Source: Ilumatobacteraceae bacterium
Lineage (GTDB): Bacteria > Actinomycetota > Acidimicrobiia > Acidimicrobiales > Ilumatobacteraceae
Direction: 5' to 3'
Length of the DNA stretch: 64,000 nucleotides
Assembly (NCBI GenBank): GCA_022843125.1
Contig: JALHOG010000008.1
Span: 42,094-106,093, forward strand
In this document: piece after piece, positions 1 through 8,266 of the stretch
How positions within the stretch are numbered: position 1 is the first letter of the stretch
Layout: every line of letters starts with the position of its first letter
Made by a program: the position numbers and the translations under genes
Notes under the pieces: generated by a model
Told to the model about the DNA's origin: nothing
Seen by the model: only the letters and a program-made list of their open reading frames with translations
Databases searched by the model: none

Positions 1-299
1 TGGTCGTGTCCGGTGGAGTCAACATCTATCCGGCCGAAGCCGAGCAGGTGCTCGTGCGGCACCCCGACGTGGTCGATGCGGCGTGCATCGGCGTGCCCGA
101 CGCCGAGATGGGGGAGCGCATGATCGGCCTGGTGCAGCTCCGGCCTGGGGCCGACACGCGGCCCGAGGCGCTGCTCGCATGGTGCCGGGCCGACCTCGCC
201 GGTTACAAATGTCCCAAGGAGTTGCGGTTCGTCGCCGAGGTGCCGCGCAACCCGATGGGGAAGATCGACAAGAAGACGCTGAGGCAGACGGTCACCTGA
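1..299 (+). CDS. Acyl-CoA synthetase (AMP-dependent ligase), C-terminal end, partial
   Basis: C-terminal subdomain of an ANL-superfamily acid-CoA ligase; the gene begins before the window. The reading frame is open from base 3. It begins at the A8 hinge motif (VVSGGVNIYPAE), followed by VDAACIGVPDAEMGER and ends with the A10 motif NPMGKIDKKTLR, whose second lysine (GKIDKK) is near the adenylation lysine of the family. These enzymes adenylate a carboxylic acid with ATP and transfer it to CoA. The next gene starts 44 bp downstream on the same strand, so the two may be co-transcribed. Substrate cannot be judged because the acid-binding pocket lies outside the window. Confidence 0.9.
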   Translation, partial: VVSGGVNIYPAEAEQVLVRHPDVVDAACIGVPDAEMGERMIGLVQLRPGADTRPEALLAWCRADLAGYKCPKELRFVAEVPRNPMGKIDKKTLRQTVT

Positions 300-342
300 C
301 CGCCCGCCGGCTGGCAACCCGCCGACTGAAACGAGGAGACCC

Positions 343-2088
343 GTGTCCGACAACGAAGGCGTGAACACGACCTGGATCGCAGACTCGACCATCGGGGAGC
401 GATTCCCCGCGTGGACGCGAGGGAACGCAGCCGACGTGTTCCCCGAGCCGTTCAGTGTGCTCGGCACCGATCTGGTGCTGCTGCAGGGCATGTCGAGGGG
501 TCTGCGCGACGCCTACATCGGGTTCGGCGCACTCGACTGGGAGGAGCTCGAGCATCCCGAGATGCCCGACCTGTTCATGCGGTTCGGCGGCTATCCGTAC
601 AACCCGTTGTCGATGATCCGGGTGTTCGGAGCGCGCATGCCCGGGGCATCGCCAGAGCTGATCGACCAGGCCTTCTTCGACGAGGGCGCCGACATCCCGA
701 CCTACGAGGCCGAGCCGTGGCACGAGAGCGAGAAGCACGCCGGTCTGCTCGGCGCGTCGGTCGGTTGGGCGCTGTCGGTCCAGTCGTTCCCGTTCCTCGA
801 CGACGACAAGCAGGTCGCCGCGTCGCTGCGCGAGTCGCGCCCGAATCTGGCCGCGCTCGAGGACGCAGCGGTGGTGGCCCGCGCACGATCGATGGTGCCG
901 TACATCCAGCTGACGTTCGACAACGCGATGCGCGTGTCGTCACTCGCATCGGTCGGCACCGGCATCCTCGGGGCGATCACCGCTGCGTTGGGCGACGCGA
1001 CGATGGCGGTCCGGCTGCTCGCCGGCATCGAGGTCGACTCGTCCGCGCCGTCGCACGCGATGTGGACACTCGGTCGCCTGGCGGCGGAGTCGCCCGTGGT
1101 CGGCGCTGCGTTCGACGCCGGGCCGGACTCGGTGGTCGATCAGCTCCGCGCGTCGGGTGACCCGGCGGCCGCAGCGTTCCTGAACCACCTCGACCTGTTC
1201 TTCCGGCATCACGGGTCGCGCGGGCCCAACGAGTACGACCCGATCTCGGTGTCGTGGGAGCTCTCCCCGCGCATCGCATTGGCGGCGATCGACCTGATGC
1301 GCCGCAGCGATGCCGGTTCGGCCCCGACCTCGCGCCAGGCCGCCTCGGTTGCCGAGCGCGACCGGTTGGTCGCGCAGATCCGCGAACAGCTCGCAGGTGA
1401 CGCCGAGACGCTCGGCACGTTCGAGGCGGGCCTCCACTCGGCCCAGCTGTTCCTCGCCGGCCGTGAACGGGCCAAGACCAACTGCGTGCGCGTGATCAAC
1501 GAGATGCGTGTCGCACTGCACGAGCTGGGCCGCCGGTACGTCGAGCGGGGCCTGATCGAGCACGCTCAGCAGCTGTTCATGCTCGACAGCGACGAGCTCG
1601 ATCACTTCCGTCACGATCCTGCTGCGCTGCAGGCGACGATCACCGAGCGCTGGGCCACGTACGAACGGCTGCGTCGGTACGAGCCGCTGTTTGCCGTCAA
1701 TCACCGGGTACCCGACCTGTCGGAGATGTCGCCTCGCGAGGGCCACGGCATCGACCAGGTTGCTGCGGGCACGGTACTGCGCGGCGCCGCCGGTTCGGCC
1801 GGTGCTGCGACGGGTCGGGCGCGGGTGGTGCTCGACGCAGCCGACCCGGTGGGGCTCGAACCGGGCGACGTGTTGATCGCGCCGCAGACCGACCCGTCGT
1901 GGGTGCCGCTGTTCGTGCCGGCTGCTGCCGTCGTGGTGAACGTCGGTGCGCTCGGCAGCCACGCGATGATCGTGTCGCGCGAGCTCGGCATCCCCTGTGT
2001 GGTCGCCGTCGCCGATGCCACGAAGCGGATCCCCGACGGAGCGATGGTCACGGTCGACGGCAACGCCGGCACGGTCACGGTGCACTGA
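343..2088 (+). CDS. PEP-utilising-enzyme mobile (phosphohistidine swivel) domain protein without ATP-grasp domain
   Basis: A 581-aa protein starting at GTG, with GAGGAG 5 nt upstream. The last ~100 residues are the swivelling domain of PEP synthase, pyruvate phosphate dikinase and rifampin phosphotransferase: TDPSWVPLF, then GSHAMIVSRELGIPCVV with the phosphate-carrying histidine at about residue 540. The preceding ~480 residues are helix-rich and carry HHGSRGPNEYDP near residue 289, reminiscent of the substrate domain of rifampin phosphotransferase (H-R-G-x-x-E-x-D). The N-terminal ATP-grasp domain those enzymes use to load the histidine is absent, and no separate one occurs in this window. 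A paralogue lies at 27045-28781. A role in a split phosphotransfer reaction, as in phenylphosphate synthase, is an inference; a purely structural role is possible. Confidence 0.75.
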   Translation: MSDNEGVNTTWIADSTIGERFPAWTRGNAADVFPEPFSVLGTDLVLLQGMSRGLRDAYIGFGALDWEELEHPEMPDLFMRFGGYPYNPLSMIRVFGARMPGASPELIDQAFFDEGADIPTYEAEPWHESEKHAGLLGASVGWALSVQSFPFLDDDKQVAASLRESRPNLAALEDAAVVARARSMVPYIQLTFDNAMRVSSLASVGTGILGAITAALGDATMAVRLLAGIEVDSSAPSHAMWTLGRLAAESPVVGAAFDAGPDSVVDQLRASGDPAAAAFLNHLDLFFRHHGSRGPNEYDPISVSWELSPRIALAAIDLMRRSDAGSAPTSRQAASVAERDRLVAQIREQLAGDAETLGTFEAGLHSAQLFLAGRERAKTNCVRVINEMRVALHELGRRYVERGLIEHAQQLFMLDSDELDHFRHDPAALQATITERWATYERLRRYEPLFAVNHRVPDLSEMSPREGHGIDQVAAGTVLRGAAGSAGAATGRARVVLDAADPVGLEPGDVLIAPQTDPSWVPLFVPAAAVVVNVGALGSHAMIVSRELGIPCVVAVADATKRIPDGAMVTVDGNAGTVTVH

Positions 2089-2116
2089 CCGTTCGTGCCC
2101 ATCGGCCCGGGATCGG

Positions 2117-2512
2117 TCAGGGGTCGGGTGTCAGCCGCACGCGCTGGTCGATCGTGAGCTCCCGACGGGCGAACGTGGCGTCGCCTTCAGCGATCCGGAT
2201 CAGGTCGTCGTACCGGCCGGCGACGCCCGACCATCCGGTGTCGGCCATCTCGAGCGCGAACAGGCCACAGCCTGCTGCGACGACCCCGTCGGGGCGCTCG
2301 ATCACGCTGATGCCCGTCACGAAGTGGAGGGTCGGCACGGTCAGCTTCTCGCGGTAGAACGCGACGATCTCCCCACCCGAGCGCTCGACGCCGCGGACCA
2401 CGAGCACGCCGCCATCGTCGAAGCACGCCGCCACCGCGTCGGCATCGTGGGCGTCGACCGCAGCGATGTAGCGGTGGAGCAACCGGTGCACCTGCCACTC
2501 GACACCGCTCAC
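2117..2512 (-). CDS. SnoaL/NTF2-fold protein
   Basis: A 131-aa single-domain protein of the SnoaL-like/NTF2 superfamily: an N-terminal helix pair (LLHRYIAAVDAHDADAVAACF), a glycine-flanked turn, then the beta-sheet ending in YDDLIRIAEGDATFARREL. The fold serves as isomerase, hydratase, dehydrogenase or binding protein, and the residues do not settle which. The start is a GTG overlapping the stop of the upstream MFS gene (GTGA at 2509-2512), which implies translational coupling and fixes the start. It converges with the swivel-protein gene, 28 bp away. Confidence 0.75.
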   Translation of the reverse strand: MSGVEWQVHRLLHRYIAAVDAHDADAVAACFDDGGVLVVRGVERSGGEIVAFYREKLTVPTLHFVTGISVIERPDGVVAAGCGLFALEMADTGWSGVAGRYDDLIRIAEGDATFARRELTIDQRVRLTPDP

Positions 2513-3954
2513 GGCGCGCTGCCGGAAGGGATCGGTTCGAGGCGGCGAGATGCGGCCCGCGACCTGGTTGCGGCGAGCGCGACGAAGATCGCAGCGTGGA
2601 TGACCGCGACCAGGATCCACGCCCGCCGCGCCCCGGTCAGCAGCGCCGGGCCGGCCGCGTTGCCGAGCAGGGCGAAGCCGGCGGCGACCCCGAGGGCGCC
2701 GCCCATCCGGCGCACGAGTTGGATGATGCTGTTGCCGGTGCCGAGCAAGGCAACGGGCAGGGCGGCCAGGGCGGCGCCGGTGGTCACGGTGCCCGCCATG
2801 CCACTCCCGAAGCCGAACAGCAGCGCCATCGGCAGGTACGAACCCCAGAAGTCGGAGGTCGCCGACATCGTGGTGGTCGCCCAGATCATCGCGACGATGT
2901 TCACGGAGGTGCCGAGGCCGATCGCCGCGTTCGAACCCCAGCGGATCACGATCTGCCCGCCCAGCGGGGAAGCGATCGTGGAGAGCACCTGGCTGACGGC
3001 GAGCGCGAGTCCGATCTGGCGGATCGACCAGCCCCACAGCTCGCTCATCACCAGCGGGGCCGTGAGGAACCATGCGAAGAAGCCCGCCTGCTGGAGCGCG
3101 CCGCCGGCGAGGTTGGCGGCGTAGAGGCGGATGCGCAGCAGCGACAGGTCGAGCAGCGGATCGGAGGCGACCACCGACCGGCGGAGCAGGAACGCCACGC
3201 CGGCGATCGCGATCGCGCCGACCGCGATCGTGCGCGGCGACGTCCATCCCCAGCGCCCACCGTCGGCGAGGACCACCATCGTGAGCCCCAGCGCCGGTGG
3301 CCCGATCAGGAAACTCCATCGGTCGGATCGGCCCGACTGACTGGCCGGGGCCTGCTCCACCAGCACCCGTCGCCCGAGCACGATCGCGAGCACGCCGATC
3401 GGGACCACGAGCGCGAACGCCAAACGCCAGTCGCGCTCGACGACCAGGGCACCGATCGGCGGCGTGGTCCAGGCGGCGATCGACCCGACCATGCCCCATG
3501 CGCCGATCAGCACCGCCGACTTCGCGGCAGGGAACATCGGGAACGCGAGCGCGAGGGCGCCGGAGGTGATGAAGGCGGCGCCCGCCCCCTGGAGCGCTCG
3601 CGATGCGATCAACATCCACACGGTGGGCGCGGCCGCCGTGAGCGCGACCCCGAACGTGAACAACGTCATGCCGGCGAGGAAGACGCGCTTGCGGCCGTGG
3701 CGGTCACCGAGCCGGCCGCCGACCAGGAGCAGTGAGGCTTGGGCGACGAGGAAGCTGGTGGCGGCCCAACCGACGGTGCTGCGCGACACCTCGTCGAAGC
3801 GACGCGCGATGACCGGCAGAGCGAGCGCGATGAGGGTCGCGTCGACCATGTAGAGCACCTGGCTCATCGAGGCGACGCCGGCCGCGGTCCACGCCCGGGT
3901 ACGCATCGCACGGTCGGTGTCCCACCGATCGAGCGCCCGCCCCGCGTCCGACAT
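2509..3954 (-). CDS. MFS transporter, DHA2-like drug/solute exporter
   Basis: About 481 aa, integral membrane protein with roughly 14 predicted hydrophobic segments, the DHA2 (EmrB/QacA-like) size. The loop 2-3 signature GGRLGDRHGRKRVFLAG (motif A) is intact. The motif C region in segment 5 is degenerate (GMVGSIAAWTTPPIGALV), so drug antiport is uncertain. The frame is open 201 nt further upstream, but that extension is arginine-rich and unlike a transporter N-terminus, so the ATG at 3954 is preferred; an ATG at 3906 is an alternative. It is translationally coupled to the SnoaL gene. The 215-bp divergent gap to the RTX gene holds a small perfect hairpin (4100-4115) and no clear operator. Confidence 0.85.
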   Translation of the reverse strand: MSDAGRALDRWDTDRAMRTRAWTAAGVASMSQVLYMVDATLIALALPVIARRFDEVSRSTVGWAATSFLVAQASLLLVGGRLGDRHGRKRVFLAGMTLFTFGVALTAAAPTVWMLIASRALQGAGAAFITSGALALAFPMFPAAKSAVLIGAWGMVGSIAAWTTPPIGALVVERDWRLAFALVVPIGVLAIVLGRRVLVEQAPASQSGRSDRWSFLIGPPALGLTMVVLADGGRWGWTSPRTIAVGAIAIAGVAFLLRRSVVASDPLLDLSLLRIRLYAANLAGGALQQAGFFAWFLTAPLVMSELWGWSIRQIGLALAVSQVLSTIASPLGGQIVIRWGSNAAIGLGTSVNIVAMIWATTTMSATSDFWGSYLPMALLFGFGSGMAGTVTTGAALAALPVALLGTGNSIIQLVRRMGGALGVAAGFALLGNAAGPALLTGARRAWILVAVIHAAIFVALAATRSRAASRRLEPIPSGSAP

Positions 3955-4169
3955 CGGCGGCGAGAGTAGCAAGCCGAAGAAGCCGCACCACGACCCGACG
4001 GTGCCGCTCCGCTGCCGCCCACTCCGGCTGCGCGCCCCCATCGCGGTGCACGCGCGAACGCATGTCACACCCTTCGGTCGCGAACCGCTTGCGCACCTGA
4101 CCCGTACCGACGGGTGCAACGAAGGTCGGCCGATCCACGGCGGGCGGGGTCTCACGAAGGAGCACAGAC

Positions 4170-7151
4170 ATGAGGGCAGGAAACAGCAGGAGCGACAGGC
4201 GGTTGCGGCGAAAGGTGATCGTCGGCACCGTGATCGGGGCGGGAGCCCTCGTCCTGGGGACGCAGCAGGCGAGTGCAGCCACCTCGGCTGTCTACGCCCG
4301 CGGTGTGCTGACGGTGTTCGGCGACGGCGGCAACAACGACGTCAGGATCAGCCGTGACACGGCTGGAACGATCGTGATCAACGGCGGTGCCATCAAGGTG
4401 CTCGGCGGTACGCCGACGGTTTCGAACACGCAACTCATCCAGGTCTTCGGCCTCGGCGGCAACGACACGATCCGGCTCGACGAAGCCGGCGGCGCGCTGC
4501 CGCGGGCGATCCTGTTCGGCGGGAGCGGCAATGACGTGCTCACGGGCGGTGCGGGCGCCGATCTGCTGTTCGGGCAGGACGGCGCCGACATCGTGCACGG
4601 TCAGGGTGGTTCCGACAGCCTGTTCGGTGGCCGTGGCAACGACATGCTGCTCGGTGGCGACGCTGACGACAAGGTCTTCGGGGAGAGCGGCAACGACCGG
4701 ATGGTCTGGAATCCGGGCGACGACACCGACCTGAACGAAGGCGGCGCCGGCGTCGACACCACCGAGGTCAACGGCGGCAACGGAGCGGAGTCGTTCACAG
4801 CGACCGCCAACAGCGCGCGTGTGCGTTTCGACCGTGTCGACCCGGCCCCGTTCGCGATCGACATGGGCGCCACGGAGAATCTGGTGCTCAATGCCAACGG
4901 TGGCGACGACAGGTTCGACGCGTCCGGGAACCTCGCTGCTCTGATCAAGCTCACCGTCGACGGCGGAGCGGGCAACGACCAGCTGCTCGGCGGGAACGGC
5001 GTGGACCTGTTGGCCGGCGGCGACGGCAACGACTTCGTCGACGGCCAACAGGGCAACGACGTGGCGCTGCTCGGTACCGGTGACGACGTCTTCCAGTGGG
5101 ATCCGGGCGACGGCAGCGACGTCGTCGAGGGGCAGGTCGGCGCCGACACCATGGTCTTCAACGGCAGCGGGGGCAACGAGCGGTTCGACGCGTCTGCGAA
5201 CGGCGAGCGTCTTCGCTTCACCCGCGACCTCGGCAACATCGTGATGGACACCGACGGCATCGAGGTCGTCGACCTGAACGCCGTGGGAGGCGTCGATGAG
5301 TTCGTCGTCAACGACCTCGCCGGAACCGACGTGGTGCGAGTCGACACCGACCTTGCGGCCGCGGTGGGCGGCACGACCGGCGACGGGCAGGCGGACACCG
5401 TGATCGTCAACGGCACCGGCGGCGACGACGTGATCGACGTCGTCGGGAGCGGTACGTCGGCGTCGGTGGTCGGGCTCGCCGCGCAGGTGAACATCACGAA
5501 CATCGATGCAGCCGGCGACGCGCTCGTCGTCAACGCGTCGAACGGTGACGACAGCGTGAACGCGAGCACGTTGGCGGCGGGCGTCGTCACGCTGACGATC
5601 GACGGCGGCGAAGGCGGCGACTCGCTGTTCGGCTCGCGGGGCGCCGAGACGATCCTGGGCGGCGGCGGCGACGACTTCGTCGACGGCCAACAGGGCGACG
5701 ACATCGCGCTGCTCGGTACCGGTGACGACGTGTTCCAGTGGGATCCGGGCGACGGCAGCGACGTCGTCGAGGGGCAGGACGGCACCGACAACATGCTGTT
5801 CAACGGCGCCGCCGCCTCGGAGAACATCGACATCTCGGCGAACGGTCCACGCGTGCGGTTCTTCCGTGATGTCGCCAACGTGGTCATGGATCTCGACGAC
5901 GTCGAGTCGATCGACTTCATCGCCCTCGGCGGCGCCGACAACGTCGTCGTCGGCGACCTGAGCGGCACCGACCTCATTGCGATCCGCACCGACCTGAGCG
6001 GTCCCACAGGCGGTGGCGACGGGCAGGTGGACACGATCACGGTGAACGGCACCAACAGCCCCGACAACTTCAGGGCCGAAGGCGACGCCACCGGCGTCGA
6101 CGTGTTCGGGCTGCACGCCACGGTCAGCATCGTGTCACCCGAGGCAGCCAATGACCGGCTGACGCTCAACGCACTCGGCGGTAACGACGTCGTCGACGCC
6201 ACCGCCCTGGCGGCCGACACGATCCAGCTCACGATGAACGGCGGCCTCGGTACCGACATCTTGGTCGGCGGTGCAGGCAACGACGTGTTCAACGGCGGTG
6301 ACGGCGATGACGTCGCAGTGATGGGCGCCGGCGACGACACGTTCGTCTGGAACCCGGGCGACGACGACGATGTGCTCGAGGGCCAGGCCGGCTTCGACCG
6401 GATGGCCTTCAACGGTGCCAACATCGGAGAGAACATCGACATCACCGCCAACGGCGGGCGGGTGCGGTTCTTCCGCAACATCGCCAACGTCACGATGGAT
6501 CTCGACGACGTCGAGCGCATCGACTTCGCCGCTCTCGGCGGTCCCGACACGATCGTCGTCAACGATCTGACCGGCACCGACGTGACCGAGGTCAACACCG
6601 ACCTGGGTGCCGGCGATGGTCAGCCCGACAACGTCGTCGTGCAGGCCACGAACGGTGATGACGTGATGGTGGTGTCGGGCGACTCGGGCGGCACCTCGGT
6701 CATCGGCCTCGCTGCCCAGATCAACATCACCAACGCCGAGCCGAGCGTCGACCGGCTGACGGTCAACGCGCTCGCTGGCGACGACGTGGTCGACGCATCC
6801 GGACTCCGGGTCGGCGCGATCCGGTTCACCGCCAACGGCGACGCCGGCGACGATGTCATCATCGGCGGCGACGGCGACGACGTGCTGAACGGCGGCGAGG
6901 GTGACGACATCCTGCTCGGCGGCCCGGGGACCGACGTGATCGACGGCAGTGGCGGTGACGACATCGAGATCCAGCTCTTCACCGGTGACGCGTCAGCACC
7001 GGCGATCTCGGCAACCGTGGCCGACGACGCATGGCTGGCGGAAAACGCCCGAATCGTCGACGGCACGAGCGTGGTCGACGTCGGCGGCGAGGAGCGCTCG
7101 CTGCCGGTTGCCGACCTGTCCCCGTTGATCGACGACACCACGTCGTCCTGA
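4170..7151 (+). CDS. Secreted RTX-type calcium-binding repeat protein
   Basis: A 993-aa acidic, Gly/Asp/Asn-rich protein. GAAGGAG lies 7 nt before the ATG. Residues 1-36 form a Sec or Tat-like signal: basic head (SRSDRRLRRK), hydrophobic core and an ASA-A cleavage site. Nonapeptide repeats of the form GGxGxDxLx cluster near residues 109-170, 265-300, 475-505, 690-705 and 885-930. Between clusters lie longer modules, each carrying a (N/D)PGDD/G motif after a tryptophan (Trp 180, 310, 524, 727). Such beta-roll repeats bind calcium outside the cell. There is no adjacent type I secretion ABC or membrane-fusion gene and the signal is N-terminal, so export is probably Sec/Tat rather than type I. 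Binding partner or enzymatic role is unknown; no catalytic domain is visible. Confidence 0.85.
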   Translation: MRAGNSRSDRRLRRKVIVGTVIGAGALVLGTQQASAATSAVYARGVLTVFGDGGNNDVRISRDTAGTIVINGGAIKVLGGTPTVSNTQLIQVFGLGGNDTIRLDEAGGALPRAILFGGSGNDVLTGGAGADLLFGQDGADIVHGQGGSDSLFGGRGNDMLLGGDADDKVFGESGNDRMVWNPGDDTDLNEGGAGVDTTEVNGGNGAESFTATANSARVRFDRVDPAPFAIDMGATENLVLNANGGDDRFDASGNLAALIKLTVDGGAGNDQLLGGNGVDLLAGGDGNDFVDGQQGNDVALLGTGDDVFQWDPGDGSDVVEGQVGADTMVFNGSGGNERFDASANGERLRFTRDLGNIVMDTDGIEVVDLNAVGGVDEFVVNDLAGTDVVRVDTDLAAAVGGTTGDGQADTVIVNGTGGDDVIDVVGSGTSASVVGLAAQVNITNIDAAGDALVVNASNGDDSVNASTLAAGVVTLTIDGGEGGDSLFGSRGAETILGGGGDDFVDGQQGDDIALLGTGDDVFQWDPGDGSDVVEGQDGTDNMLFNGAAASENIDISANGPRVRFFRDVANVVMDLDDVESIDFIALGGADNVVVGDLSGTDLIAIRTDLSGPTGGGDGQVDTITVNGTNSPDNFRAEGDATGVDVFGLHATVSIVSPEAANDRLTLNALGGNDVVDATALAADTIQLTMNGGLGTDILVGGAGNDVFNGGDGDDVAVMGAGDDTFVWNPGDDDDVLEGQAGFDRMAFNGANIGENIDITANGGRVRFFRNIANVTMDLDDVERIDFAALGGPDTIVVNDLTGTDVTEVNTDLGAGDGQPDNVVVQATNGDDVMVVSGDSGGTSVIGLAAQINITNAEPSVDRLTVNALAGDDVVDASGLRVGAIRFTANGDAGDDVIIGGDGDDVLNGGEGDDILLGGPGTDVIDGSGGDDIEIQLFTGDASAPAISATVADDAWLAENARIVDGTSVVDVGGEERSLPVADLSPLIDDTTSS
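4707..6960 (+). repeat. Long degenerate tandem modules inside the RTX gene
   Basis: Four copies of a roughly 200-residue module, aligned on the codons for the tryptophan of W(N/D)PGDD/G at 4707, 5097, 5739 and 6348. Copies two and three are the closest: the stretch beginning at 5041 recurs at 5683, a 642-bp period, with near identity for about 95 bp. This is a recent duplication within a coding sequence rather than a mobile element. Confidence 0.8.
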
Positions 7152-7163
7152 CTCACGGAGTGC

Positions 7164-7206
7164 GGCGCCGGCGCCAGGACCACTCGTTGGTCCGGGCGCC
7201 GGCGCC
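7164..7206 (+). terminator. Strong GC-rich hairpin after the RTX gene
   Basis: A 12-bp perfect arm GGCGCCGGCGCC (7164-7175), one mismatch, then 6 bp (GGACCA/TGGTCC) and a 5-nt loop, with the matching arm at 7195-7206. It begins 12 bp after the stop codon. No T-tract follows, as is common for actinobacterial terminators. Each arm is itself palindromic. Confidence 0.7.
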
Positions 7207-7232
7207 GTGGCGCGTCGAGCAGCTCTGGCCGG

Positions 7233-7375
7233 TCAGCAGTCGGTGTCCTGGGCGAGCAGGCAGAGCCCGAGCTCCATCGGCCCTCCGACGCAGGGGTCGA
7301 TGAGGCGGTAGTGGATGCGGGTGCCTCCTCGTCTTGGCGCCGAGCACCGCCAGGTGGTGGGCAGCGTCGTCTCGG
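7233..7375 (-). pseudogene. Fragment of an ArsR-type winged-helix regulator
   Basis: On the minus strand the end of this stretch reads GTRIHYRLIDPCV followed by a leucine-rich tail and a stop at 7233, very like the wing and C-terminal helix of ArsR repressors. Just upstream, in another frame, 7342-7359 reads HHLAVL, the recognition-helix end of the same family. The segment between is shortened, and I find no N-terminal half. The likeliest reading is a decayed, frameshifted remnant. It occupies part of an otherwise gene-free gap (7207-7464). Confidence 0.4.
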
Positions 7376-7464
7376 TCAGCGGTCGTCGCGACCGACCGCA
7401 TCGGCGGCGGTCCACGTCCAACACCCGCACTGAACGACGATCTCGCGGCGTGGGAGGATCTGGC

Positions 7465-7872
7465 ATGCGTCTGTTCGGGTCGGCGATCGACGACACGTTG
7501 CTGGAGATCCGGCGATCGCAGCACCTGTGGGCGCATCGTGGCGATCCGTGCGGGCTCCTGCTCGGCGTCGACGAGCCGATCGGTTACGACTGCGAGCCGC
7601 CTCAGTTCCGCGCCTTCTGCGCCACAGGTGGTGACGGCGACCATGACGGTCTCTGGATCGACGACCCCGATCAGACCCACAGCCCGTTCTTCGTGCTCCT
7701 GAGCCCGTCGGACTTCGGTGATCCGGTCCAACTCCTCGCGTCGTCCACCGACGAGTGGCTCGCGCTCGTGGGGCAGCGAGCGGAACGTTCCGGCGACGTT
7801 CGGCATCGAGCGGTGCAGCGCCGTCGAGAGCTGCAGCTTCCGGCAGTCGGCGCCGGCGATTCGAACTGGTGA
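7465..7872 (+). CDS. Hypothetical protein, possibly SMI1/KNR4 (SUKH)-like
   Basis: A 135-aa soluble protein starting at an ATG with GGGAGGA 6 nt upstream. The core YDCEPPQFRAFCATGGDGDH recalls the FA-TGGDG-H signature of SMI1/KNR4-like (SUKH) proteins, many of which act as immunity or scaffold proteins. The match is by eye and short, so the family call is weak. The last ~30 residues are arginine-rich and low in order. No toxin-like gene is adjacent. It converges with the ABM-domain gene at 7892. Confidence 0.55.
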   Translation: MRLFGSAIDDTLLEIRRSQHLWAHRGDPCGLLLGVDEPIGYDCEPPQFRAFCATGGDGDHDGLWIDDPDQTHSPFFVLLSPSDFGDPVQLLASSTDEWLALVGQRAERSGDVRHRAVQRRRELQLPAVGAGDSNW

Positions 7873-7891
7873 CCTGACGTCGGGCCGGGCG

Positions 7892-8266
7892 TCAGGATCG
7901 GTCGGTGCTCGGGCCGAACCCTGCGGAGGGGGTGCCGTGCTCGTCGTAGACGGGGGCGGTGACGCTGACGAGATGCTTCGCCGTGACGCTGGCTCCAGCT
8001 CGTGGGAACCGGCGGAGGACCGCCCGCATCGCCGCGTAGTTGGGGTGGGCGAAGTGCGCGTCGAGCGCGGCGGCATCGGTCCACAGCTCGTACACCTGGA
8101 CCACGGTCGGATCGACGGGGTCGGCGGCGAAGCAGTACGCGAGGCAGCCCGGCTCGCCGTCGCGGGTCGACCGTTGCAGATCGGCGGACGCGGCGACCGC
8201 ACCGTCTCGCGCGTCGGGCGTCGCGAACGAGATGGTGCCCGCGACCACGATCATGCCGGCGATCAC
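7892..8266 (-). CDS. Antibiotic biosynthesis monooxygenase (ABM) domain protein
   Basis: A 124-aa ferredoxin-like-fold protein with typical ABM features: IVVAGTISF strand, EPGCLAYCFAADPVDPT, then VYELWTDAAALDAHFAHP. This small family includes quinol and anthrone monooxygenases that work without a cofactor, and also dimerising domains with no known reaction. Its ATG overlaps the stop of the upstream SDR (ATGA), so it is the last gene of a Rieske-SDR-ABM operon. A near relative is encoded at 35927-36292. A role on hydroxylated aromatic or quinol products is inferred. Confidence 0.75.
   Translation of the reverse strand: MIAGMIVVAGTISFATPDARDGAVAASADLQRSTRDGEPGCLAYCFAADPVDPTVVQVYELWTDAAALDAHFAHPNYAAMRAVLRRFPRAGASVTAKHLVSVTAPVYDEHGTPSAGFGPSTDRS

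Noticed and set aside
4152..6598. Long open frames of about 650 codons on the minus strand across the RTX gene
   Set aside because: They mirror the GC-rich Asp/Gly repeats of the plus strand, give low-complexity products, and lack start signals. The plus strand has a signal peptide, ribosome-binding site and recognisable repeats.
4500..6960. CRISPR-like array in the RTX gene
   Set aside because: Repeats are in-frame, degenerate and 9 or about 200 codons long, with no constant spacers and no cas genes.
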